64,000 nucleotides of DNA, taken from assembly GCA_036346375.1 (NCBI GenBank), contig CM070500.1, positions 78,348,437 to 78,412,436 on the forward strand. The letters run 5' to 3'. The position numbers were made by a program, and so were the translations under genes. The DNA is from Guadua angustifolia (lineage: Eukaryota; Streptophyta; Magnoliopsida; Poales; Poaceae). The stretch's first letter is position 1. The number at the start of each line of letters is the position of its first letter. The notes beneath the pieces are model-generated. The model saw only the letters and a program-made list of their open reading frames with translations, searched no databases and was not told where the DNA came from. Of this stretch, positions 44,465-56,360 are shown piece after piece.

Positions 44465-47400
44465 TAACCGAGGCAGATAGCAGCACAACCATTCTTACCC
44501 CTTTCCTCATTTCTCAGCCAAACGCAGCCGAGAGCAAGGGAGGGATTCATGCCCCCTTCTCACTTGCCAGCCGAGAGAGCCAGCAAAAGACAGCCAAGCA
44601 ATAGCCAGACCATTCCCCATTGCTCACCTCCATCACCAGCAAGCAAGCAAAAGAAACCAGTGCGACCCCATTGCCATTCCTCATCCCCAAACCAAGACAC
44701 CAGATAGAGGAAGAGCCAAGCAATAGGAGCAAGACCAAAAGCCAGGAGGAGAAGGCCACTAATAGCATCTAGGCCCTCTAATTTTTATCTCACATTTATT
44801 TATATATATGGTTTTGGTGTTGATGGTGAGTCAATAATTTCTAAGCTACAAGGAATGATTGATGAAGCATCAAAGAAGTCATCTAAGCGGTCAAGATTAA
44901 GGATCTTTATTGCTAGTTACGGCTTGGAGATGATTCAAGCTAAGTAGTTAGGACTTATTTCTTTTTGGCCGTACTATAAAGAGAGACTGTGCACAAGTTA
45001 GAATTTTGGTTCATAAGGCTAAAACTGAATTAGACTGCTTAGAGTTAAAATCCTTAGTCATCCTTCACCTTGAATCAGTCACTCTCCCCATACAAAGTCT
45101 AAGTGTGTCCCGGACTAAACCACATTTGCTCACCTCTTAGGTCTGGCACAGCTTTAGTCTAAAACTTTATTCTCGCTGGATTATTCCTATTTTAGTCCGG
45201 CGCCAAAACATTCTTAGTTAAAATCCTTACCAAGCCCATTCCATTCACGACGGACCAAAGTTTCTTAACAAAATTTTAGTCGGTGCAAGCCATTACACCG
45301 GACCTTTTATTTAAATGAAGTCCGTGGTGAAAGAATCCTTTGTTTAAAGCAAACCGAGTGCACACCATTCTCGCTGGACCAAATTCCGCTAACACAAAAT
45401 TCAATCTAGCGCAAAAGCATTCCTCTCGGTTAAACACTCGCATTATTCCAAAAAGTCCGCTGCTGAAAATTTCTTTGAAATCCATCAACAACGGACCAAA
45501 CTTTTCGGTCCGCGCGTATGTCAATCTCACATCTCTTCGCCAGACCAAAACATCCAAACAGCCTATGTACGATGGACCAAATTTTTCAGTCTGGCGTAAA
45601 TAATCCTAATTGGTCCGAGTATCTGAGACCGATATCGCTAGATTATTTTGCTAAGTCCGTTGCAAACGTATAATCATGATTTTTGACAGTCTAACACGTT
45701 CCAACGGCTACTGTGGTAGGTGTAACGGCTATATTCATTCCAAATGCCTATATAAGCATTTTCCTGATCCATCTACCATAGAACTTTATGATCCCCTTGA
45801 CATTTTAGCATCCTTAGAACTCTCATTCCACCAAGGAGACTGTGCTTCACCTTTGAACTCAAAAACTTAACAGTTTCTGAGTTTTTAGCTCCAAGCTTAG
45901 TCTAATTGTGTTGTGCTGAGTGAACCAAGAGATAGGGCTGGTGCATAGTCTATTACTCTTGAATCTTAGTGGTCCTAGACGGCTTGGAGGTCGTGGAGGT
46001 GTGACTGTCGAGAGGAGTTTGTGGAAGGCCACCTAGTTTGTGAGAGGTTTGGAACTCACCTTCTAGGAGTGGTGAAAGAGTTACTCGAGTGGAGACCAAA
46101 GCTATTGTGACTAACTTTGGAGCAGCTATACTTTGAGAGAAGTACTCTAATGTAGAGTAGGAGAGTGGCTCGAACCACGGGATAAAATTCTTGTGTCTAT
46201 TGTGCTTATTCTTGTTATTATTCATTGCTTTTCAATTGTTTGTGCTTCATATTCTGTCATCTTGTTTAAGTTAGCTATTTACTCGAGCAAGGCATTCTTT
46301 CTATCATTAAGAAGTTAAAATTAGAAAAAGTTGCCTATTCACCCCCCTTTAGGCCAACTTGATCCTTCAGCCACTAGAAGGGAGCAACCGAACCAGGCTA
46401 GGAAGGAGAAGCAACCAGGAGGAGCCGAGCCAAGAAGGAGGCCCAAATCCAGACAAGAGATCGACTACCTCATCATCGTCCACCGTAAACCTAGCAAGCT
46501 CACCAACATCATCACCCACGAGCCGAACCATCCGGCGAGTCTGAGTAAGGTAGGGTAGCAGTAGATTCATAGATTAGCAAGTAGATCAGTAGAGTAGCCA
46601 GTAAATCGGGAAAATCAAAGTGGTCTCGGTAGAGTATGAACCCTAGGGGCCCGCGAGGAGCATCCTAGCCACCCCCATGCTCTCACTAGAGCACAGTTGT
46701 AGCCAGTATCGCCACCCCCGCCCCTCAACCTAGAGCTCAAACCCTAAGATCATTATAGACCACACATACCATTGAATCACAGCACAAAACTCACTGAAGA
46801 ACCCACATCATCATGATTCACTGAAGCCACAAGAGCATATGTAAGCCAAAACCCTAAATAAAAATGGTGAAATCAGTAGATGAGCAAGAGCTCCAGCCGA
46901 GCCAGGGTTTGGCCAGGCTGGACTAGAGAGGGGTAGCTCGAGAAGGAGTAGAGGGCACAGGAGAGTAGAAGTAGAGGGGAGCTTAGAGGAGTCGGAGGAG
47001 GTGTTAGCGGGGAGATTGGCAAAGAGGTGAGCAGAGACTGAGCTCGGCCAATGGAGAGCCAGAGGGCTTGACCAAGAAAAGAACAAGCAAGGAGTCAGCC
47101 AAGACAACAGAAGTAGGGAAAGAAAAAGGAGAGGAAAGAAAAAGAAAAAAAGAAAAAGAAAAGGAGAGAAAGAAAAAAGAAGAAAAGAAAAGAAACAAGA
47201 AAAAGTTGAGAAAATGGTTAGATTGCCACAGTTTGGGATTAGTTTCAAGTAATTATCTAGTCGTATGCATAAACATCAAAAAGATGGTGAATAGTCAGTA
47301 TTAAGTAAATGAACAGTAAGCATAATCTTAAAAATGCATGGACAACAAAAATGGAAACCATCACCCTTCATAAATGAAATTGCAACTATTGGAATTGTTG

Positions 47401-47522
47401 GACATCATAATTCTTGTTCAAAATAAATTGTTGTAGATTTATATACTATGATTTTCGGGACAAAGAAGAACCCACCAAACAGCCAGAACCAATATTCGAG
47501 TGGTAGTACCTTAGAATATATA
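44152..47522. repeat. Tandem duplication, copy 1 (3.4 kb)
   Basis: Begins ttgcactcttgccgttttgg inside the hAT element and ends ...gaatatata. The same 3.4 kb follows at once in copy 2. It contains the right half of the hAT, a SIRE-like LTR, and flanking LTR-like DNA with a purine-rich aaagaaaaag tract (about 47110-47205). Open frames in it occur in pairs in both copies and do not look like genes. Confidence 0.95.
44762..46369 (+). mobile_element. SIRE/Maximus-like copia LTR, copy in unit 1
   Basis: Flanked by a direct repeat gccacta (44755-44761 and 46370-46376). Features typical of SIRE-type LTRs are the repeated accggac/gtccggt words, a tatataag box (about 45750), a cctagacggcttggagg block (about 45974), and the ending ttgcctattcaccccccttt...gatccttca. 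A TG start would fall at about 44818, leaving some 55 bases at the left unexplained. It therefore may be a solo LTR plus a scrap of internal DNA. Confidence 0.6.
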
Positions 47523-50500
47523 TTGCACTCTTGCCGTTTTGGCATCTTGGCTCTTGGGCCTCTTGGGGCCAGTTGGCCTCTTGGGCTCTTGGCCAATTGG
47601 GATATCTGGATAGTCAACGGATAGCATACGGATAGCTCGATTTTATTTCCGGATATATCCGAATCGACGAATACTTTTATCCTCAGATCCGTTTCAGATC
47701 CAAAAAACTATGCGAATCCGAATCCGATATCCGAAAAAATCCCGGATATCCGAACTTTAGCTTTGAATTACTATCCGGTTATTCAGACGGTCGGTCGGTC
47801 AGGAACTATCCGCTCTATTTGCACCCTATAACCGAGGCAGATAGCAGCACAACCATTCTTACCCCTTTCCTCATTTCTCAGCCAAACGCAGCCGAGAGCA
47901 AGGGAGGGATTCATGCCCCCTTCTCACTTGCCAGCCGAGAGAGCCAGCAAAAGACAGCCAAGCAATAGCCAGACCATTCCCCATTGCTCACCTCCATCAC
48001 CAGCAAGCAAGCAAAGAAACCAGTGCGACCCCCATTGCCATTCCTCATCCCCAAACCAAGACACCAGATAGAGGAAGAGCCAAGCAATAGGAGCAAGACC
48101 AAAAGCCAGGAGGAGAAGGCCACTAATAGCATCTAGGCCCTCTAATTTTTATCTCACATTTATTTATATATATGGTTTTGGTGTTGATGACTGAGTCAAT
48201 AATTTCTAAGCTACAAGGAATGATTGATGAAGCATCAAAGAAGTCATCTAAACGGTCAAGATTAAGGATCTTTATTGCTAGTTCTGGCTTGGGAGATGAT
48301 TCAAGCTAAGTAGTTAGGACTTATTTCTTTTTGGCCGTACTATAAAGAGAGACTGTGCACAAGTTAGAATTTTGGTTCATAAGGCTAAAACTGAATTAGA
48401 CTGCTTAGAGTTAAAATCCTTAGTCATCCTTCACCTTGAATCAGTCACTCTCCCCATACAAAGTCTAAGTGTGTCCCGGACTAAACCACATTTGCTCACC
48501 TCTTAGGTCTGGCACAGCTTTAGTCTAAAACTTTATTCTCGCTGGATTATTCCTATTTTAGTCCGGCGCCAAAACATTCTTAGTTAAAATCCTTACCAAG
48601 CCCATTCCATTCACGACGGACCAAAGTTTCTTAACAAAATTTTAGTCCGGTGCAAGCCATTTACACCAGACCTTTTATTTCGTAAGTCCGTGGTGAAAGA
48701 ATCCTTTGTTTAAAGCAAACCGAGTGCACACCATTCTCGCTGGACCAAATTCCGCTAACACAAAATTCAATCTAGCGCAAAAGCATTCCTCTCGGTTAAA
48801 CACTCGCATTATTCCAAAAAGTCCGCTGAAAATTTCTTTGAAATCCATCAACAACGGACCAAACTTTTCGATCGCAGCGTATGTCAATCTCACATCTCTT
48901 CGCCAGACCAAAACATCCAAACAGCCTATGTACGATGGACCAAATTTTTCAGTCTGGCGTAAATAATCCTAATTGGTCCAGAGTATACAGGACCAGTATC
49001 GCTAGATTATTTTGCTAAGTCCGTTGCAAACGTATAATCATGATTTTTGACAGTCTAACACGTTCCAACGGCTACTGTGGTAGGTGTAACGGCTATATTC
49101 ATTCCAAATGCCTATATAAGCATTTTCCTGATCCATCTACCATAGAACTTTATGATCCCCTTGACATTTTAGCATCCTTAGAACTCTCATTCCACCAAGG
49201 AGACTGTGCTTCACCTTTGAACTCAAAAACTTAACAGTTTCTGAGTTTTTAGCTCCAAGCTTAGTCTAATTGTGTTGTGCTGAGTGAACCAAGAGATAGG
49301 GCTGGTGCATAGTCTATTACTCTTGAATCTTAGTGGTCCTAGACGGCTTGGAGGCTGTGGAGGTGTGACCTGTCCAGAGGAGTTTGTGGAAGGCCACCTA
49401 GTTTGTGAGAGGTTTGGAACTCACCTTACCGGAGTGGTGAAAGAGTTACCTGAGTGGAGACCAAAGCTATTGTGACTAACTTTGGAGCAGCTATACTTTG
49501 AGAGAAGTACTCTAATGTAGAGTAGGAGAGTGGCTCTGAACCACGGGATAAAATTCTTGTGTCTATTGTGCTTATTCTTGTTATTATTCATTGCTTTTCA
49601 ATTGTTTGTGCTTCATATTCTGTCATCTTGTTTAAGTTAGCTATTTACTCGAGCAAGGCATTCTTTCTATCATTAAGAAGTTAAAATTAGAAAAAGTTGC
49701 CTATTCACCCCCCCTTTAGGCCAACTTGATCCTTCAGCCACTAGAAGGGAGCAACCGAACCAGGCTAGGAAGGAGAAGCAACCAGGAGGAGCCGAGCCAA
49801 GAAGGAGGCCCAAATCCAGACAAGAGATCGACTACCTCATCATCGTCCACCGTAAACCTAGCAAGCTCACCAACATCATCACCCACCAGAACCGAACCAT
49901 CCAGCAGGAGTACAGGTAAGGTAGGGTAGCAGTAGATTCATAGATTAGCAAGTAGATCAGTAGAGTAGCCAGTAAATCGGGAAAATCAAAGTGGTCTCGG
50001 TAGAGTATGAACCCTAGGGGCCCGCGAGGAGCATCCTAGCCACCCCCATGCTCTCACTAGAGCACAGTTGTAGCCAGTATCGCCACCCCCGCCCCTCAAC
50101 CTAGAGCTCAAACCCTAAGATCATTATAGACCACACTTACCTTTGAATCACAGCACAAAACTCACTGAAGAACCCACATCATCATGATTCACTGAAGCCA
50201 CAAGAGCATATGTAAGCCAAAACCCTAAATAAAAATGGTGAAATCAGTAGATGAGCAAGAGCTCCAGCCGAGCCAGGGTTTGGCCAGGCTGGACTAGAGA
50301 GGGGTAGCTCGAGAAGGAGTAGAGGGCACAGGAGAGTAGAAGTAGAGGGGGGAGCTTAGAGGGAGTCCAGAGGAGGTGTTAGCCGAGGGGGGAGATTGGC
50401 AAAGAGGTGAGCAGAGACTGAGAGCTCGGCCAATGGAGAGCCAGAGGGCTTCGGCTGAAGAAAAGAACAAGCAAGGAGTCAACCGAAGACAACAGGAAGT

Positions 50501-50918
50501 AGGGAAAGAGAAAAGGGAGAGGAAAGAAAAAGAAAAAAGAGAAAAAGAAAAAGGAGAGAAAGAAAAAAAAGAGAAAAGAAAAGAAACAAGAAAAAGTTGA
50601 GAAAATGGTTAGATTGCCACAGTTTGGGATTAGTTTCAAGTAATTATCTAGTCGTATGCATAAACATCAAAAAGATGGTGAATAGCTGTATTAAGTAAAT
50701 GAACAGGTAAGCATAATCTTAAAAATGCATGGACAACAAAAAATGGAAACCATCACCCTTCATAAATGAAATTGCAACTATTGGAATTGTTGGACATCAT
50801 AATTCTTGTTCAAAATAAATTGTTGTAGATTTATATACTATGATTTTCAGGACAAGAACAGAACCCACCAAACAGCCAGAACCAATATTCGAGTGAGGCC
50901 GTACCTTCCGAATATATA
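47523..50918. repeat. Tandem duplication, copy 2 (3.4 kb)
   Basis: Near-identical to 44152-47522. After its end the sequence continues uniquely (ccaggtaagcattcc). Differences from copy 1 are mostly short scrambles at CCG/CGG-type sites (see findings). Its purine-rich tract lies at about 50490-50597. Confidence 0.95.
48126..49736 (+). mobile_element. SIRE/Maximus-like copia LTR, copy in unit 2
   Basis: Duplicate of 44762-46369 with the same gccacta flanks (48119-48125 and 49737-49743). It was present before the tandem duplication. Same family style as the copia remnant at 61244-64000, though LTR identity to that element cannot be tested because its LTRs are outside the window. Confidence 0.6.
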
Positions 50919-51840
50919 CCAGGTAAGCATTCCTTTCATCATGTTTTATTAAATGTTTTCAACTGCTTTTATGCACTTATCTATATCATCACTGCATGGA
51001 AAGGCTAATTTTTCAAATAAAAGCATTAAATCGGAAGTGGTTGGGAAGAATGTGTTGAAAAATGGGTTGATGTGTTGAAAATGGATTGATGGATGGATAA
51101 TTGGATTTGGTAGTAGATTGTTCATTGAGTTAATGGGATGGTTGGCATGTGTCAATATGGTTGGCAGAGGGCGTCGATGCGAAGGGTTATCGGCCGGTGG
51201 GGTCCTCTACATAGGTTATAATATAAAGTCAAAACAACTAATACTTGGACAATGAGCTTTAAAACTAATATCAACTATGGTGTGTGAAATCGATCAGAAA
51301 AGATTGTCCTATAAAGGTATTAAAATCTCCACAATGGGTAAGAATTCTAGGGTGCCCACTGGGATATGTCGGTAGGCCGGAGGTGCGAGACCAAATTGTG
51401 GCGGTCTATTTGATGTCAAGGGATGTGTACCAATGATTTCAAGGAGTGCAATTGTATTTGCGAGTTGTGGGGTAGCATGGGATAGGTGTCTCCAACTCAA
51501 GTACAGGGTTGGAGATCTAATACTAAAGTAGTGATAAACATTCTAGAGCATCTTATATGGGTGTCACTATGGGTAACATGGTACAAACCAACACAGGGTA
51601 AATCTTGAATTTAAGCCAGTCTCATAGATAGGAGACTACGAAAGCTAAGTTTGTCTCATATACAGTGTCAGTAGTGTCTTCTAAAATCTAAAATGAACAA
51701 CCTTTAAAACTAAAACTTAATTTCTGTAGAAATAGATTTTGAGGGAAGGTGATCATTAGGTGGATTTGGATTAGATTGGAAGGAAAAATCATCTATTGTA
51801 TATCTCTATTAATGCTTACTGAGTATGCTATACTCACCCT

Positions 51841-51862
51841 TCACACACACACATACACACCC
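51841..51862. repeat. (CA)n microsatellite
   Basis: cacacacacacatacacac run within the LTR-like region. Confidence 0.9.
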
Positions 51863-52293
51863 CTTGCTTAGAAGGTGAGTCCTATGGACACTCCTCCGAG
51901 ACCTAGGGTGAGGACTGTTCGCAGGACCAGGACTTACAGGAAGACAATTACTACTACTATTAGGAGGAGTAGAGGGTCTAGTAAGCCATATCCTCACTAT
52001 GGTAGGTCTTTAGGGAATAGGTGGTTGTAACATATTTTGCTGTATTTTGAAACCCATGTAAGATTAAGGCAATAGACATGTAGCCCTGCATGGTTTAATG
52101 GAATGTAATAAAGAGTTCTATTTTCAGTCTCTAATTATTGTTCTGCTGCAATACTTTGAATACGATGTAGTAACTGATAAAGTATCGGATTGTCCAATAT
52201 TTTGTTAACTACTATGGCAAGATACACGTAATTAACTCAAGAGTAATGGCAGTGTGACTGTTGTTACTCAGGCTAATTATGCGGGTCGCCACA

Positions 52294-52785
52294 ACAAACA
52301 GATCAAATATGGAGACAAGAACTCTATTGTTCCGAGCACTTCAGTTGCAATTCGAATACAACCTGGTTGTCAAATTATCCATTATGCAGCATTGCCCAAT
52401 CTATTTTGCAAACAGTAGAGCGGTAGATAAACGACCAAGCAAGCAGAGTCAGTCCAGTACATGCAATATTAAGCTCAAAGAATCCGCACAACGCTATGCT
52501 AAAAAATTTATGCAGCTTTTCAACGAAGTACACAATAGGCAATACTACATTAAACACTGTTCGATACAAACAACAGAAAACCTGCACCGTTTGTTCCTTT
52601 CCCTGTTCTCATTTCTAAAATGTAAAGTCTTGAGACAAATGTAATCATAACAAAGAGGCCAAGTTACGTACTCTAGCATACCTGCATTCCCTTCATGACT
52701 ATCTCTGTCAGCACTAATATCACAGCAAACTAGGCTTTAGCACATTCTACTACAATGCAGCAGGAACCCAGAACCAAGAACTCAA
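52294..52785. other. 3' flank of the F-box gene
   Basis: Probable 3' UTR of the minus-strand F-box gene near 52700-52785. Nothing else recognised. Confidence 0.45.
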
Positions 52786-55543
52786 TCAGAAAAGCTGCTG
52801 TGTGATCCTGATAGACACGATCTGCCCATCCCTTGTCGTGTCCCGCATCGCCTGGAACCTTGTCAGCAACCCTGCGATCCAAGAGAGACGCATTGCAAAG
52901 ATTCATGTCAGAATTAGACTCGAGTCAGGTGATCGATGCTTGTTCAGTGTTCAGTTGTTCATGCGCATACCCTGGTTGCGCTGGAGGTTGGTGTTGAGGG
53001 CAACAGCGTATGGCCTGATGCACGCCTTGGGCATCATGTTGTTACGTCTCCGGATCCAAGACTTGGCGTTGAGAACACCTGCACCGGCAGCAGCAACTCC
53101 ATCCAGGTCACATTCAGTGTGAGAGTGTCATCCTCACGTCAATCATGCATGTACGAGTGAACAAAGTACTGGAATTAATGGCCAAATGGTTCGGGAACGA
53201 ACGGGCAGCGGATTGGGAAGCGAGGTTCCTGCCGTTGAAGTTGAAGATGGCGCAGGCAGCGGCGGCCGCCTCCTCGTCGAGGAAGTGCTCGCCGAGTTCC
53301 TCGTACTCCCAGGTTCCATCCCTGAAGCTCTCCTCCAGGTACAGCTCGCAGTGCCGTGCGTCCAGAACCTGCATCGTCCCTGCACCACCCATTCCATCCG
53401 AACCAGATTCAGTAACCAGCACATTTTTCCAAAAAAAAACAGAGAAACCACAATGACCGGACCAAGAACAACCCCCCAACATCTGCCGACTCACCTGTGC
53501 AGGAGTTGATGTTGCACACGGGGCAGCGCACCAGATTGAAGTCTGCAGCATTCGAGGAAGGTTAAGAACAGTGAGAAGGGATCAAACAGTTTAACAAGGC
53601 CGGCAACTGAGAGAGGAATTGGCGACAAGACGGGCATCGACAAGTACCGGCGATCCAGATGCCAGGGCGGGAGTTACTGAGCGCACAGGCGCCGGTCATC
53701 TCGATGGCCACCTGCGGGCCGTCGTCCAGCTGGGGCAACCACCGCGGCACCGCCAGCATTCCCGTCAGCAGCACGCACGGCGTGTCCAGCAGGAACCCAC
53801 CAATCCGAAACCAGTCTGCACTACACCAGCGACACGTAAACCGATCTACAATCACAAGTAAACGGCGGTGGCAGAAGAAACAGGGAGAGAATTTCTGCGA
53901 CGTCGCCGGCGCCGAGCCGCGCGGTGCTTACCGATGTGCTTCTCGCGCTGGCGGAAGCAGTACGAGTGGGAGCCGTCTGGAAGAGCACACGTGTCAGTAC
54001 GTGGGACCGGGTGTCAGTGGGGGGAGAGAGGACACACTTGGTGCTTGCTTACCAAAGGCGGCGGAGTAGAGGCGGCGCCAGGAGCGGTGGCGCGGGCGGG
54101 GTGGGTGCAGGTTGGCGTCCTCGGCGGGGAGCGAGAGGTCGCGGATGAAGGCGTAGCGCCAGATGGAGTCGTCGGCGAGGAGGCGGCGGAACCAGCGGCA
54201 GGTGGCGGAGAGGCGCACCAGGTCCCAGCCGTGCAGGTACTTGGCCACCTCCGTCCACATGTCCGGCTCATACCTGCACCAACAAAACAGGCCTAGTCTT
54301 CAAATTTCAAATCTCGAATTGGGACAAAGCTAAAGCAAATTCAAAATCGGAAGAGAAAATTTGCAGCGCGAATCCCAGAACACGTAGATAGATGACACGA
54401 ATTCCTAAATTCGAACGCGAAGCAGGAAAACATCAATCGAACCCCAGAAGTTTCAACTCGCACAATTGAAGCACCGAAATCACAAGCAATTCGAACTAAC
54501 TTGCAGCCATTGATTAACTTGAGGCACTGCGCTCCAACGAATTCGACTTCTAATCCAAACAAATGAAAAATGTTACAAAAGTTCACCCAATCCGACCACC
54601 AAAAATGCGATTACATGGTTCAAACAGCAATGCAGGCCACCTTGGACCGATTTGAAGAACTCCTGTTGCTTCAAAACCGCGCATCAAAATCACTTCAAAC
54701 GCACAACCGTAAGCGTAGCAATGCTAAATTTCCAAATCGGAGGCGATAAGCAGAAAAATGCAACGGGTTCTTAAACAATCACATCCAACGCAACAAAATT
54801 CGAATCATCCCCTAAATTCGTTGTACCCACATCAAGAGGCACGCACTTAATTACGAGAATGGAACAAATGGAAGCGTTAAGTCATAACAAGGATTCAAAC
54901 AGCAGCCAAACTGCTAGGTGTGCTAAGTTGCGATCGCTTCAAAACTGAACGGAATTGACAGCAGCGAGATGCAAATCACTACAAGCGCAAACTCAAACGA
55001 GCGATTCAGAAGGCGAAACTGCAAGGTGATTTTCACCGATTCATCACAAATGCGCAAATCCAACTCGACAAATTTCGAAGTCATTTCAAACCAATTTCCT
55101 CCCTCCAATCCACCAACTTCTGGAAGCAAACACATCGCAACAGGAGGGTTCAACTAAGATCTCAGACTTTGAATCGATACAAAGTGCAGTAGTTTGAAAG
55201 CCAAAATAAATCCACCACCGAAAAAATTCAAGTCGACACGCACGAACACACACACCCGCGGGGGCAGCTACCAGTTAAAGGGGTGGCGAGCGATGAAAGA
55301 GAAATGCGGCAACGTGTACCGCGAGATCGGCGCCGCTTGCCGGGCGCAACTGGAAGACTGGAGCCCAGCGACCGGACTCCGGATGCCCACCCCCGCACAC
55401 CTCGGCCTCTTCCTTGCCGCTGCCTCCCGCGGCTTCTTCGGCGCGGCCTGCCTCCGCGCCCGCTTCCTCGGCGGCAGCGGCTGTGGGGACGAGACGAAGT
55501 CGGGGTCGATGCGCGGCGGCCTCGGGCGATTCCTCAGCTCCAT
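52786..55543 (-). CDS. F-box protein, At3g61730/RMF-like (8 exons)
   Basis: Exons on minus: 55543-55272, 54273-54053, 53976-53932, 53815-53648, 53542-53495, 53379-53203, 53078-52971 and 52871-52786. All have GT-AG borders and consistent phases; the total is 1125 nt, giving 374 aa. Residues 1-90 are basic, Pro/Arg-rich and probably unstructured. The F-box follows at about 94-140 (MWTEVAKYLHGWDLVRLSAT, then CRWFRRLLADDSIWRYAF), so it should bind SKP1 in an SCF ubiquitin ligase. The C-terminal part is conserved in style (WFRIGGFLLDTPCVLLTGML; a C-P-V-C-N block; ELYLEESFRDGTWEYEELGE; ITQQLF end) and is presumably the substrate-binding region. From memory it resembles Arabidopsis At3g61730 (reduced male fertility); that orthology needs a search. 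No frame damage is seen. The intact CCG/CGG-rich exons contrast with the noisy transposon sequence. Confidence 0.9.
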
Positions 55544-55657
55544 CTCCCTCCCCTCTCGCTCTCTCGCGGTAGTTGCGGTGGCCGGAAAAGAGAGATTGTT
55601 TTGCTCATACAGCGGTGGAAGGCGACGTGTGTGCTGCGTGTGGTTGAGGGAGGGATG

Positions 55658-55666
55658 CTTATATAT
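55658..55666 (-). promoter_or_regulatory. TATA box of the F-box gene
   Basis: On minus the sequence reads TATATAAGC about 115 bases before the start codon at 55543, inside an otherwise GC-rich stretch. That spacing fits a transcription start near 55630 and a 5' UTR of about 90 bases. Confidence 0.6.
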
Positions 55667-56360
55667 GCGCCGGGGAGGACGTGGGTTTCGAAATTTCAAG
55701 CAGAGCAGCTGAGACGCTGAGGTGGGCAGTGGAGGAGAGGGGTAAAGGGTGTGATTCTGAGGTTGCTCGAAGGGTAGTTTTGGCATTCCTGTCAATGTCC
55801 ACGTCATTTTCCACTGACATGTAGACCTACCGCGACATCCAGGCTGGTTGGGGCCCCACACACCAATGGAAGGGCGTGTATCTGCTGCCAGTGCAACACA
55901 GTGACTTCAGAGTCATCTGCATTTTGGAATTTGGACACCCAGAAGAGAGTATTTTTTCTGCATAAGTGAAATAAGAAATGCAAGATTAACCCCTGTGAAA
56001 ATTTCTGAAATTTTAGAATGTACATAGGTAAGGTGCAGTAGAGCAAAGATGTCAAAATGGATGTCATGTAGCAAGACACGCAGAGTTTTGCAGCAGCAAA
56101 TTTATATAGAAATACAGAATCTGATTTAGACAAGCAGAGGTATCAAGAATTTCAGACAAAGTTGAACAAACAAATGCATCATGTGGTACATACATTTATA
56201 CAGAATACATAGCTTGATCTGTTCATCATCAAATCTGGACCCAGAGGAGGAAATGGGAGCAATCAAAACTGGAGCGGGAGAGATGCAGTAGCACGGGGCA
56301 GGCATCCAAAGCATCACTGATTTCAGGCGCTAAAGAATGTTGAAAATAGCCCGTCTCAGC
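55667..56360. other. Promoter of the F-box gene and 3' region of the SFT2-like gene
   Basis: Intergenic between two minus-strand genes. No further gene is seen. The part next to 56361 is probably the 3' UTR of the SFT2-like gene. Confidence 0.5.

Larger units (their letters stand above)
43519..52293. mobile_element. Putative long solo LTR, interrupted and partly duplicated
   Basis: The left end tgtgaggaccctaaaattc resembles the start of many grass Ty3/gypsy LTRs. The right end ...gcgggtcgccaca resembles their ends, with an aataaa signal near 52110. Removing the hAT, the SIRE-like insert and one copy of the tandem duplication leaves about 3.1 kb, a plausible long LTR. No internal gag-pol and no second LTR are present. 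No 5-bp target duplication is found (aggct versus acaaa), so this is tentative; the ends may belong to unrelated remnants. Confidence 0.4.

Noticed and set aside
44547..44768. Minus-strand 73-codon frame with hydrophobic Leu-rich start, repeated at 47911
   Set aside because: No homology, located in LTR-like DNA; the hydrophobicity comes from low-complexity agcaag/ccagg repeats read in reverse.
45276..45603. Open frames present in both duplicated copies (also at 48675-48966)
   Set aside because: They lie in the SIRE-like LTR on both strands; duplication, not selection, explains why they occur twice.
55268..55720. Plus-strand frames opposite the first F-box exon
   Set aside because: Shadows of a GC-rich minus-strand exon that splices perfectly into the F-box gene.
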